64,000 nucleotides of DNA from Bacteroidales bacterium (GTDB taxonomy: Bacteria > Bacteroidota > Bacteroidia > Bacteroidales > GCA-2711565): the NCBI GenBank assembly GCA_028280405.1, contig JANQLW010000012.1:52892-116891 (forward strand). Direction: 5' to 3'. A program made the translations under genes and the position numbers. The notes beneath the pieces were generated by a model. The model ran no database searches and was not told where the DNA came from. It saw nothing but the letters and a program-made list of their open reading frames with translations. Positions 1 through 7,919 of this stretch are shown here, one piece after another; within the stretch, counting starts at the first letter, position 1, and every line of letters starts with the position of its first letter.

Positions 1-2199
1 GAATTGAAGGTTACTAATGAAGAACTTGAAGAAAGAACCAATGATCTGGAAATCCAAAGAGATAATATTCGCAGAAAGAATGAAGAACTGGAGAAAGCAA
101 GGGCTGAAATTGAACAGAAGGCAAAAGATTTGCAAAAAGCCAGTCAGTATAAGAGCGAATTCCTTGCGAATATGTCTCATGAATTAAGAACTCCATTAAA
201 TAGTATCTTGGTATTATCACAGCTATTAGGTGATAATAAGAATAAAACATTGATTAATAAGGAAATTCAGTTTGCCAAAACAATTAATTCATCGGGTTCT
301 GATTTATTGGACCTGATTAATGAAATCCTTGATTTATCTAAAGTGGAAGCTGGTAAAATAGATCTATATATTGAAGACCTTTACTTCGACGATATAAAAC
401 AATTTATTGAAAGAACATTCTCTCCATTAACAGATAAGAAAAAGCTTAAGCTTGATTTTAGAGTAGAAGAAGGCCTTCCTGCTTCTGTAAGAACCGATAT
501 TCAAAGAGTTTATCAAATTATAAAAAACCTGCTTTCGAATGCGATTAAGTTTACTGAGAAAGGAGGCGTAACAGTTGATATATATAAGCCAACTTCTGAA
601 ATTGATTTATCAAAGAGCGGATTGGAACATGATAAAGCAATTGCTATTGCTGTTCGGGATACGGGTGTAGGCATTCCTGTTGAAAAGATCGATTTAATTT
701 TTGAAGCTTTTAAACAAGTTGATGGAACAACCAGTCGTAAATATGGCGGTACCGGATTGGGCTTAACTATATCCAGAAGTTTTGCTCAACTTCTTGGTGG
801 AGAAATCAGGCTTGAAAGTAAAGAAGGACAAGGGACTACATTTACTCTGTTTCTTCCGTTGGAACTGAATGAGAAAAAAGTTCAGCAACAGGAAGTTAAA
901 AAGGAAACTAAGGCTGAAAAACCACAGCGAAAGAAAAAAACTGCTAAGAAGAAAGCCGATATTAGTGAATTGAAAACTGAAGCGATCATTAAAGATGATA
1001 AAGAAAATATTGAAGTAGGAGATAAATTTATTCTTGTAATTGAAGATGATGAAAACTTCTGTAAAGTTCTGTATGAACTTGCACATGAAAAAGGTTTTAA
1101 ATGTATCATCGCTCTTGATGGAGAAACCGGACTTCATTTTGCTGATTATTACCAGCCTCATGCAATTATTCTGGATATCGGATTACCGGGGATTGATGGT
1201 TATGAGGTGATGGACCGTTTAAAAGATAATACGAAAACCCGTCACATCCCAGTACACTTTATCTCGGCAGCTGATAAGAGTATTGAAGCTATGAAAATGG
1301 GGGCTATCGGATATCTGACCAAACCTGTTAGCCAGACTAAGCTGGATACTGTATTCAAAAAAATTGAAAACATTATTTCAAAGCCGATCAAAAAAGTATT
1401 GGTAGTTGAAGACGATAAGCTGATGCGTAAAAGCATCGTTAACTTATTAGCAGGAAGTGAGAATGTAAAAATTGTGGCAGTTGAGAATGGTGAAGAGGCT
1501 TATGAATTGTTAAAAAAGGAAACATTTGATTGCCAGATATTGGATCTTGGGCTAAAAGATATGTCGGGCTTTGATTTATTGGAAAAAATCCGGAAAAATA
1601 AAAAAATAGTTGACCTTCCGATAATTATATATACCGGTAAAGATCTGACCAAAGAGGAAGAAACTCGTTTGAATAAGTATGCGGATAGTATTATCCTTAA
1701 GGGAGCACGTTCTTTTGAAAGGCTATTATCAGAAACTAGTTTATTCCTGCATCAATTGGAAGCAGATATGCCGGAAGACAAGCGACAAATTCTGAAAACC
1801 ATGCACGACAAAGAAGCTGTTCTTGAAAATAAGAAGATTCTTATTGTTGATGATGATATGAGAAATGTATTTGCCTTAAGCAGTTTATTGGAAGATAAAG
1901 GCATGCAAACTGTAGTTGGCAAGAATGGAAAAGAAGGACTGTTAAGACTTGATGAGAACAAAGATATAGATTTGGTATTAATGGATATCATGATGCCCGA
2001 AATGGATGGATATGAGGCTACTCAGGAAATCCGAAAACTAGAGAAATACAAAGAACTACCGGTAATTGCATTGACTGCTAAAGCGATGAAAGAAGATAGG
2101 GAGAAATGTATTGCTGCCGGTGCTAATGATTATCTTTCTAAACCTGTTGATACCGAGAAGCTATTATCATTATTACGAGTATGGTTATATAATAAGTAA
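1..2199 (+). CDS. Hybrid sensor histidine kinase with three receiver domains (5' end outside window)
   Basis: The reading frame is open to the first base of the window, so the sensory N-terminus is missing. The visible 731 residues start with a Glu/Lys-rich coiled coil (about 1-50). A HisKA domain follows with the phospho-accepting His in SHELRTP (about residue 59), then an HATPase_c domain with N box NLLSNAIKF and glycine boxes DTGVGIP and GGTGLGL. Three receiver domains come after a Lys-rich linker; they begin near ILVIEDDE, VLVVEDDK and ILIVDDDM, and their likely phospho-Asp residues lie in LDIGLP, LDLGL and MDIMMP. This is a multi-step phosphorelay protein that acts at or near the membrane. 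CheR and CheB genes lie directly downstream, so it probably belongs to the same signalling unit. The stimulus cannot be read from this fragment. Confidence 0.93.
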   Translation, partial: ELKVTNEELEERTNDLEIQRDNIRRKNEELEKARAEIEQKAKDLQKASQYKSEFLANMSHELRTPLNSILVLSQLLGDNKNKTLINKEIQFAKTINSSGSDLLDLINEILDLSKVEAGKIDLYIEDLYFDDIKQFIERTFSPLTDKKKLKLDFRVEEGLPASVRTDIQRVYQIIKNLLSNAIKFTEKGGVTVDIYKPTSEIDLSKSGLEHDKAIAIAVRDTGVGIPVEKIDLIFEAFKQVDGTTSRKYGGTGLGLTISRSFAQLLGGEIRLESKEGQGTTFTLFLPLELNEKKVQQQEVKKETKAEKPQRKKKTAKKKADISELKTEAIIKDDKENIEVGDKFILVIEDDENFCKVLYELAHEKGFKCIIALDGETGLHFADYYQPHAIILDIGLPGIDGYEVMDRLKDNTKTRHIPVHFISAADKSIEAMKMGAIGYLTKPVSQTKLDTVFKKIENIISKPIKKVLVVEDDKLMRKSIVNLLAGSENVKIVAVENGEEAYELLKKETFDCQILDLGLKDMSGFDLLEKIRKNKKIVDLPIIIYTGKDLTKEEETRLNKYADSIILKGARSFERLLSETSLFLHQLEADMPEDKRQILKTMHDKEAVLENKKILIVDDDMRNVFALSSLLEDKGMQTVVGKNGKEGLLRLDENKDIDLVLMDIMMPEMDGYEATQEIRKLEKYKELPVIALTAKAMKEDREKCIAAGANDYLSKPVDTEKLLSLLRVWLYNK

Positions 2200-2222
2200 A
2201 ATTTAAAGGAAACAGGAAGGAA

Positions 2223-3074
2223 ATGAGTGAATATGATTTAGAAGTCCAATCTAATATAAATATCGAAGTAAATTTATTTTTAGAGGCGATTTATCAAAAG
2301 TATGGCTATGATTTCAGGGATTATAGTAAAGCTCATATTAAGAGAAGATTAATGCATCGGATGTCTGTATCTCAATTTGTCAGTATATCTGAGATGCAAC
2401 ATAAATTAATCAATAATGAAAGGTTTTTTGAGCAGGTCTTAAAAGATTTCTCCATTAATGTTACGGAAATGTTCAGAGATCCCCACTTCTATTATAGATT
2501 CAGAGAGGAAGCGATACCTATTTTAAAAACCTATCCTTTTATAAAAATCTGGCATGCAGGCTGTTCTACAGGAGAGGAAGTGTATTCAATGGCCATTATT
2601 CTTAAAGAAGAAGGCTTATATGAAAGAAGTCAGATTTATGCTACCGACTTTAATCAAACTGTTTTACAGAAAGCAAAAGAGGGAATCTATCCTATAAATA
2701 AAATTAAAGAATATACTTATAATTACCAGAAATCGGGTGGTATTAATTCGTTTTCTGATTATTATACTGCAAAATATGATTCGGTAATAATTAATAATGA
2801 CTTAAAACAGAATGTGGTTTTTGCAGATCACAACCTGGTATCAGACAAAGTATTTGCAGAGGTTCATTTAATTGTATGCCGAAATGTATTGATCTATTTT
2901 AATAAGAAATTACAGGATAAAGTATTACGCTTGTTTAAGGATAGCTTAATACCGGGAGGTTATCTGTGCCTGGGATCAAAAGAGAGTATTAGGTTTTCAG
3001 ATAGCTATCATCAGTTTGATACTATAGATGAAGAAGAAAGGCTCTTTAAAAGAAAACTTCATTTTAAGAGATAG
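2223..3074 (+). CDS. cheR: CheR-type protein-glutamate O-methyltransferase
   Basis: The product (283 aa, usual length for the family) has an all-helical CheR N-domain and then a SAM-binding methyltransferase fold with HAGCSTGEEVYS and the late motif VICRNVLIYFN, both typical of CheR. CheR methylates glutamates of chemoreceptors using S-adenosylmethionine. No chemoreceptor, CheA or CheW gene is in the window. The gene lies 23 bases after the hybrid kinase and 3 bases before cheB, so all three are probably co-transcribed. In Bacteroidota, CheR/CheB domains are often attached to sensor kinases rather than flagellar chemotaxis; that role is inferred here. Confidence 0.93.
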   Translation: MSEYDLEVQSNINIEVNLFLEAIYQKYGYDFRDYSKAHIKRRLMHRMSVSQFVSISEMQHKLINNERFFEQVLKDFSINVTEMFRDPHFYYRFREEAIPILKTYPFIKIWHAGCSTGEEVYSMAIILKEEGLYERSQIYATDFNQTVLQKAKEGIYPINKIKEYTYNYQKSGGINSFSDYYTAKYDSVIINNDLKQNVVFADHNLVSDKVFAEVHLIVCRNVLIYFNKKLQDKVLRLFKDSLIPGGYLCLGSKESIRFSDSYHQFDTIDEEERLFKRKLHFKR

Positions 3075-3077
3075 AAA

Positions 3078-3644
3078 ATGAAACCTAAAGCCATTGTTAT
3101 AGGAAGTTCTGCTGGTGGATTAAATGCGCTGAAAGAGATTTTTTCGGTATTGGATAGTCGTTTCTCTATTCCTATAATTGTAGTGCAGCATGTGAGTCCT
3201 CATTCAGATAATTATATAACCACTTATTTGAATAAAATTTGTGCTATTACTGTTAAAGAAGCCGATGAAAAAGAACCCATTGAAGGAGGTAAGATTTATT
3301 TTGCCCCGCCTAATTTTCATTTGTTAATAGAAGAAGATAATACGATTTCTTTTTCTACGGAAGAACGGGTTAATTTTGCCCGCCCATCTATAGATATTTT
3401 ATTTGAAACAGCAGTTTTTGCTTATGGCTCAAATATAGTGGGAATAATACTTACAGGAGCAAATAATGATGGTGCTAAAGGGATGAAATTAATCAATCAA
3501 TATAAGGGGGTGACGATCGTACAGGATCCCAAAACTGCTGAAGTAGATACGATGCCAAACTGTGCTATTGCTGCTACTAAAATAGACCATATATTATCAT
3601 TAAAAGAAATTGGAAAACTATTAATGAAACTGGATAGGGAATAA
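3078..3644 (+). CDS. cheB: CheB-type methylesterase domain protein (no receiver domain)
   Basis: At 188 aa this is only the C-terminal esterase half of classical CheB; the phospho-receiver half is absent. The catalytic triad is intact: Ser11 in GSSAGG, His38 in VQHVS and Asp131 in TGANNDGAKGM. CheB hydrolyses the glutamyl methyl esters made by CheR. Without a receiver domain its activity must be controlled in trans, perhaps by one of the three receivers of the upstream kinase (inference). It follows cheR by 3 bases. Confidence 0.92.
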   Translation: MKPKAIVIGSSAGGLNALKEIFSVLDSRFSIPIIVVQHVSPHSDNYITTYLNKICAITVKEADEKEPIEGGKIYFAPPNFHLLIEEDNTISFSTEERVNFARPSIDILFETAVFAYGSNIVGIILTGANNDGAKGMKLINQYKGVTIVQDPKTAEVDTMPNCAIAATKIDHILSLKEIGKLLMKLDRE

Positions 3645-3689
3645 TTTTTTAAAATTTTAGTATATTTATAAACACTTCATTTTGATTTA

Positions 3690-4493
3690 ATGCCACTTGT
3701 TAAGCTTGAACATATTAACTTGTATTATGAAATTCACGGCAAAGGAGAACCCTTAATGTTGATAACTGATATTGCAGATGATATTCAAACCTGGCAATTC
3801 ATAATCAATAATTTGTCTAAACATTTTAAGCTTATCATTTTTGATAACAGAGGTTCGGGAAGAAGTGACTATCCTAAGGAAAGTTATAGTATAAATAGAT
3901 TCGTTGCTGATACAATGGCTCTGCTTGATTACCTGAAAATCGATCAGATTCATTTATTAGGCCATGGGATGGGAGGGTTTATTGCTCAGGAAATAGCAAT
4001 TCAATGTTCTGAAAGAATCCTGAAATTAATACTAGCCTGTACAGCTCCATACTTAACCATAAGAAATAGTCAACTTTATAAAACGCTGAATAAATTATAT
4101 GATAATAATTCAAAATCAGATTGGTTTAAGAATTATTATTATTGGATATATTCTCATAAGTTTCTTGAAGATAAGGAATTTGCTGAGGCATTAGTGCAAT
4201 TTATTATCAATTATGAATTTGTGCAAAAACCGGAAGGTTTTAAAAAACAAGTTGAAGCAATGAGTGTTTTTGATTCCCGAACCAGGCTTTCAAAGATAAC
4301 AGCTGAAACATTGGTTATTATTGGGGAAGATGATATTTTGATCAGAGCAAAGGATGCTGAAAAACTATATCAGGGAATTACAATGGCATCCTATCCGGTA
4401 TTTATTGAAAATTGTGCTCATGCTATTCATAATGAAAACCCAAAAGCCTTTGTACATGCCGTACTTTCCTTTTTATATAAGTACATAAGATAA
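3690..4493 (+). CDS. Alpha/beta-hydrolase fold protein lacking the nucleophilic serine
   Basis: The product (267 aa) has the overall pattern of small alpha/beta-hydrolases such as 3-oxoadipate enol-lactonase relatives: LYYEIHGKG, FDNRGSGRSD, the acid in VIIGEDDIL and the histidine in NCAHAIHNENP. The nucleophile elbow, normally GHSMGG, reads GHGMGG, so Gly93 replaces the serine (codon GGG near 3966). The oxyanion-hole HG motif near residue 25 is also replaced, reading LITD. It is therefore probably a binding or sensing protein, or an enzyme with other chemistry. It starts 45 bases after cheB and may be the last gene of the signalling cluster. The frame is intact over normal length, which argues against a decaying gene. 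Confidence 0.85.
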   Translation: MPLVKLEHINLYYEIHGKGEPLMLITDIADDIQTWQFIINNLSKHFKLIIFDNRGSGRSDYPKESYSINRFVADTMALLDYLKIDQIHLLGHGMGGFIAQEIAIQCSERILKLILACTAPYLTIRNSQLYKTLNKLYDNNSKSDWFKNYYYWIYSHKFLEDKEFAEALVQFIINYEFVQKPEGFKKQVEAMSVFDSRTRLSKITAETLVIIGEDDILIRAKDAEKLYQGITMASYPVFIENCAHAIHNENPKAFVHAVLSFLYKYIR

Positions 4494-4523
4494 GTTATTA
4501 ATAATTTACAAACCAACCAGCAA

Positions 4524-4593
4524 CTGGTTACTGGTTGCTAGTTGCTGGTTGCTGGTTGCTAGTTGCTGGTTGCTAGTTGCTAGTTGCTGGTTA
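4524..4593. repeat. Heptamer tandem repeat (10 units)
   Basis: Ten consecutive 7-base units of the form ct(g/a)gtt(g/a) run without interruption between the convergent hydrolase and AMMECR1 genes. The preceding bases 4515-4524 (aaccagcaac) are the reverse complement of part of the array, for example 4541-4550, so the transcript can fold back. No coding role is seen. Confidence 0.9.
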
Positions 4594-4602
4594 CCAAACT
4601 CT

Positions 4603-5154
4603 CTAATTCTCTTTCATAGAAACTACCTCATAAATGTAAAGATTTGCCTCTTTCCAACCATCCCATCCCAAACCGGCTTTTGATTCAGCACAATGACCCA
4701 AAAACTCATCTACGGTCCAGTTTTGATTTGTTGCTACCTGAGGTAAAAAAGTTCCGCTTAAACCCGACCATTCCACATATATTCCATGTTTGCCTAATTC
4801 AATTTCTTCTTTAGATTGAATTTTTTGTAACGGACTTAAAACAGAAAGTTCAATACTTATATTTTTTACTTCTTCTGCTTCAACTTTATCAAACCGGTGA
4901 TCTCTTGTTGCAGCTGCAATAGACATTTCCTCTATCGTTTTGTACAAAGGTAAGTCAGAGGTAATACGCCCCAGACAAGCTCTCAACTGATCTTGGTTGT
5001 AGAGGCTAACAAAAAGGCCACATTTTGCTGAATATAAATTTAAAAACTCATTATTTAGTTCAAAATGTATATATTCATTACAAAGTTCTCTGCAGATGAT
5101 ATATCGTGCATAAGCTAGTAAAGTAGTTTTATCTTTCTGAGTAAAATAGAGCAT
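4603..5154 (-). CDS. amrA: AMMECR1-domain protein (AmmeMemoRadiSam system protein A type)
   Basis: The product (183 aa) matches the AMMECR1 family along its length. The conserved core motif appears as LRACLGRI, followed by AAATRDHRF, the ISIELSVLSP segment, GKHGIYVEW and a C-terminal FLPQVATNQNW motif. In many bacteria AMMECR1 is encoded with a Memo protein and a radical SAM enzyme; neither partner is in this window. The biochemical function is not established. A soluble cytoplasmic protein is expected because no signal peptide or membrane segment is visible. The gene lies 30 bases downstream of the endonuclease-like gene and could be co-transcribed with it. Confidence 0.87.
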   Translation of the reverse strand: MLYFTQKDKTTLLAYARYIICRELCNEYIHFELNNEFLNLYSAKCGLFVSLYNQDQLRACLGRITSDLPLYKTIEEMSIAAATRDHRFDKVEAEEVKNISIELSVLSPLQKIQSKEEIELGKHGIYVEWSGLSGTFLPQVATNQNWTVDEFLGHCAESKAGLGWDGWKEANLYIYEVVSMKEN

Positions 5155-5184
5155 TGTTTTTTGTTTAAATATAAGAAATCCATC

Positions 5185-6168
5185 TTAATCATATATTATT
5201 AGTTTTAATAGAATTGGCAAATGATCACTGTATCCTCCTAAATATTTATATCCAGAATATGTTCTAAACGGTTTTTTTCCAAGAAATCTTGAGTCTTTAA
5301 TGAAGAGAAAATCTGGTTTCCCTACGTAAGCATTTTTTATGAGTACGTTCTTCTGAAAATTCCCGGATACAATAAAATGATCAAATGCATTCCATACACT
5401 TTTATATTTCAGTGTTTCACTATTTGATTTGTCAATGGCAATTCTTAATTCATGTTTTGCAGATTTTAAAAGATTCTTTATGCTTTTATTATCCTGTTCA
5501 TCGTTGAAGTCACCCATAATGATAATGTTTTGATTTTTTGGTATTTCATTTAATTTCTGAACTAAACTTTGAGAAGCTGTTTCCCTGTGTTTTTCAGATT
5601 TTAATTCACCCAAATACCTGGAAGGCCAATGGCATACAAAAACATGAAATCGTTTGTTTTTTATCTTTAATTGGGCATATAAAATATCTCTGGAATATTT
5701 TTTATTGGATAATTTTACTTCGATAAATGAATGCTCAATAAGAATAATTTTTTCCGGATTATAAAGCAGACAAACATCTATACCTCTTTTATCCTTTGAA
5801 TCCCTATGTAATACTTTCAGCTTCTTTTTTCGCAATAAAGATTTACTTATTAGGAGCTTAATAATATTTTTGTTTTCCACTTCTGCCAGCCCTATAATAT
5901 CTGGAATCTCCCAGTTATTAGAAGCTATAATTGCTTTAGAAATATTGTTCAACTTCTTATTTAATCTATTGTAATTCCAATACCGGTTGCCTTTGGGGGT
6001 AAATTCATCATCCAGGCAGGTAGAATCATTTTTTAGATCAAACAAATTTTCAACATTATAAAATAGAATGGAAATAGAATCGTTTTTATTCTGATTGCTT
6101 GCATAAGATGAATAGAAACTAAAAATTGAAATGAATAGAATTGAGTAGTAAAAAAAAATAAATTTCAT
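5185..6168 (-). CDS. Secreted endonuclease/exonuclease/phosphatase-fold protein
   Basis: The product (327 aa) has an N-terminal signal peptide (hydrophobic residues about 5-22, then ASNQNK) and an endonuclease/exonuclease/phosphatase domain. The metal-binding Glu is in GLAEVENK, the Asn/His pair in VFVCHWPSR, the Asp/Asn pair in IIMGDFNDE, and the C-terminal catalytic Asp-His in GGYSDHLPI. All expected catalytic residues are present, so it is probably an active periplasmic or surface nuclease or phosphodiesterase. Related Bacteroidota proteins are annotated only generically. A TAATTTTG -7 element lies at 6200-6207 on this strand. Confidence 0.87.
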   Translation of the reverse strand: MKFIFFYYSILFISIFSFYSSYASNQNKNDSISILFYNVENLFDLKNDSTCLDDEFTPKGNRYWNYNRLNKKLNNISKAIIASNNWEIPDIIGLAEVENKNIIKLLISKSLLRKKKLKVLHRDSKDKRGIDVCLLYNPEKIILIEHSFIEVKLSNKKYSRDILYAQLKIKNKRFHVFVCHWPSRYLGELKSEKHRETASQSLVQKLNEIPKNQNIIIMGDFNDEQDNKSIKNLLKSAKHELRIAIDKSNSETLKYKSVWNAFDHFIVSGNFQKNVLIKNAYVGKPDFLFIKDSRFLGKKPFRTYSGYKYLGGYSDHLPILLKLIIYD

Positions 6169-6199
6169 CTTTTAATGGTGGGGGAGTGATTGTTAAAAA

Positions 6200-6207
6200 C
6201 AAAATTA
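6200..6207 (-). promoter_or_regulatory. Putative -7 promoter element of the endonuclease-like gene
   Basis: On the minus strand the bases read TAATTTTG, matching the Bacteroidota -7 consensus TAnnTTTG, about 30 bases upstream of the ATG at 6168. No clear -33 element is found at the normal spacing, so this is a single-element prediction. Confidence 0.35.
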
Positions 6208-6384
6208 AAATTTTTTTACAAATCTTTTTACACTATGTTTTTTTTGTTTTACTTGCAATAAATATATTAAATCTGTTCGAAGTGCTTATTAACTCTTCTT
6301 TTTAGAAGATTTAATTTTTTTTTATTATATAATTTTAAAAATCAAGGTTACTTTTTTATTAAAAAAAGAATTAACTAATAACAA

Positions 6385-6951
6385 GTGACGAAGTTAAAAG
6401 TTGAAGAAATACTAGACGGGATTCGTCAGAACGATGTTGAAATACTGCAATATGTTTATAAAACATTTTATCCGCAAGTAAAATACTTTATAAATGCCAA
6501 TAGCGGAACTGAAGATGATGCACAGGATATATTCCAGGAAGCCATAATCATTATCTTTAGAAAACTAAAAGATGAGCAGTTAGAAATCAGTTGTACGTTT
6601 AGCACCTATCTTTATTCAGTTTGTAAATTATTATGGCTGAAGCAGCTTGAAAAAAGAAAAGTACAAAACGAACTTTCAATTGATAAAACAGACTACATTG
6701 ATCTGCCAGATGATACTCAGACACTAATGGAAAGTTCTGAACGTTACCGATTGTATCAGGACAACTTTAAAAAACTTAGCGAAGACTGCATAAGAGTATT
6801 GGAACTTTCACTTCAAAAAATACCATTAAAAAAGATAGCTGAAATTATGGGCTATAAAAGTGAGAAGTATGCCAAAAAACGAAAATTCATTTGTAAAGAA
6901 AGATTAATTGAAAAGATTAAAAGTGACCCAAAATTTAAAGAATTAATGTAA
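6385..6951 (+). CDS. ECF-like RNA polymerase sigma-70 family factor
   Basis: The product (188 aa) has a region 2-like N-terminal half, with EDDAQDIFQEAIIIIFRKL resembling the core-binding 2.1-2.2 segment and TFSTYLYSVCKLLWL resembling 2.3-2.4. A C-terminal helix-turn-helix similar to region 4 follows (CIRVLELSLQKIPLKKIAEIMGYKSEKYAKKRK). The best start is a GTG at 6385; no in-frame ATG lies nearby. It overlaps the next gene by one base (TAATG), which implies translational coupling with a membrane TPR protein, the usual arrangement of sigma and anti-sigma genes in this phylum. A short AT-rich hairpin followed by a T-run lies upstream at about 6294-6325; its role is unclear. Confidence 0.85.
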   Translation: MTKLKVEEILDGIRQNDVEILQYVYKTFYPQVKYFINANSGTEDDAQDIFQEAIIIIFRKLKDEQLEISCTFSTYLYSVCKLLWLKQLEKRKVQNELSIDKTDYIDLPDDTQTLMESSERYRLYQDNFKKLSEDCIRVLELSLQKIPLKKIAEIMGYKSEKYAKKRKFICKERLIEKIKSDPKFKELM

Positions 6952-7682
6952 TGAAGAATCAAAATGAACTAATTGAGAAATACATTGACGGCGAACTCTC
7001 CCCCGAGGAACGTCAGGAAGTGGAAAAGCTTATTGAACAGGATGAGCAATTTTCACAGGAGTTCCAACTGCGCCTGAATGTAAACCATGCTATCATGGAA
7101 AATGATGTTATGAAACTCCGCGAAAATCTGGAAGAAATTTGCCGTAATAGTAATCAGCAAAAAGGTACGATCATTCGCAGGCTGTATGAAAGAAAGTGGC
7201 ATCTGGTAGCTGCTTCCACAACTATACTTGTCGTTATTGGTAGTTTTGTTTTGTCAGAGTTTAATACTCCAACTCCCGAGCAATTATTTAATAAACATTA
7301 TAAATTTGAGACCTGCATAGAAGGGGAGAGGGGAAATAGTTCTTCAATGGATGTTAATATTAAAACTGCCTTAACTCATTACAATAACTCTGAATTTACT
7401 GAAGCCATTAAAATTTTGAAAAACTACGAAGACAATATTCTTTCTAAATTTTATCTTGGACTATCTTATGTAGAAACTAAAAAATATTCTAAAGCCATTC
7501 GTTGTTTCCAATATGTTTTAGACGATAATAATAATTTATTTCTTGAACAGTCCAGATGGTATAAAGGATTATGTTTTTTGAAACTTAATAAAAAAGTTGA
7601 AGCTAAATTTGTTTTTGAAAAGATCATTGAAGAGAAAGAACTTTATAAAGATAAAGCAGCAGAAATCTTAAAGTCCTTATAG
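6951..7682 (+). CDS. Membrane-anchored TPR protein, probable anti-sigma factor
   Basis: The product has 243 residues. The cytoplasmic N-terminus (MKNQNELIEKYIDGELSPEER...) resembles the N-terminal anti-sigma segment found in zinc-less Bacteroidota anti-sigma proteins. A single transmembrane helix follows at about residues 83-103 (LVAASTTILVVIGSFVL). The C-terminal half has two or three TPR-like repeats (YLGLSYVETKKYSKAIRCFQYVL, WYKGLCFLKLNKKVEAKFVFEKII), probably in the periplasm. The one-base overlap with the sigma gene and the topology suggest that it holds the sigma factor and releases it in response to an envelope signal. This is inferred from context. A strong terminator follows at 7718. 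Confidence 0.8.
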   Translation: MKNQNELIEKYIDGELSPEERQEVEKLIEQDEQFSQEFQLRLNVNHAIMENDVMKLRENLEEICRNSNQQKGTIIRRLYERKWHLVAASTTILVVIGSFVLSEFNTPTPEQLFNKHYKFETCIEGERGNSSSMDVNIKTALTHYNNSEFTEAIKILKNYEDNILSKFYLGLSYVETKKYSKAIRCFQYVLDDNNNLFLEQSRWYKGLCFLKLNKKVEAKFVFEKIIEEKELYKDKAAEILKSL

Positions 7683-7717
7683 CGTATTTCATAGTATAAG
7701 TGATTAAAATGAGGGGG

Positions 7718-7745
7718 GCCTGGCATTATTGCCAGGCTTTTTTTA
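7718..7745 (+). terminator. Rho-independent terminator after the sigma/anti-sigma pair
   Basis: An 8-bp perfect stem, GCCTGGCA / TGCCAGGC (7718-7725 and 7730-7737), encloses a TTAT loop and is followed by seven T residues. A weaker 6-bp hairpin (7751-7768) lies just after it. The rest of the gap to 7866 shows nothing recognisable. Confidence 0.9.
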
Positions 7746-7866
7746 TTTATAGAAGATAGATGTCTTCTTTTATATCAATAATTACATTTTTTAACCTGTA
7801 AGCTGCAATCAGCATCTTATAACTTTTTGCCCTTGCCAGTAGCTAATAGCCTGTATATTTCACAAT

Positions 7867-7896
7867 AAAAAAGGGAACCCTCACGGATTCCCTTTT
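7867..7896 (-). terminator. Rho-independent terminator of the SusCD operon
   Basis: On the minus strand an AAAAGGGAA / TTCCCTTTT hairpin with a GC-containing loop is followed by a T-run. It lies about 25 bases beyond the stop codon of the surface lipoprotein gene and ends the long minus-strand operon. Confidence 0.85.
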
Positions 7897-7919
7897 GAAA
7901 TAAAATAATTTAAGTGAAA

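Noticed and set aside
4524..4593. Part of a coding sequence or CRISPR
   Set aside because: The heptamers are contiguous, lie between two stop codons of convergent genes, and extend no ORF.
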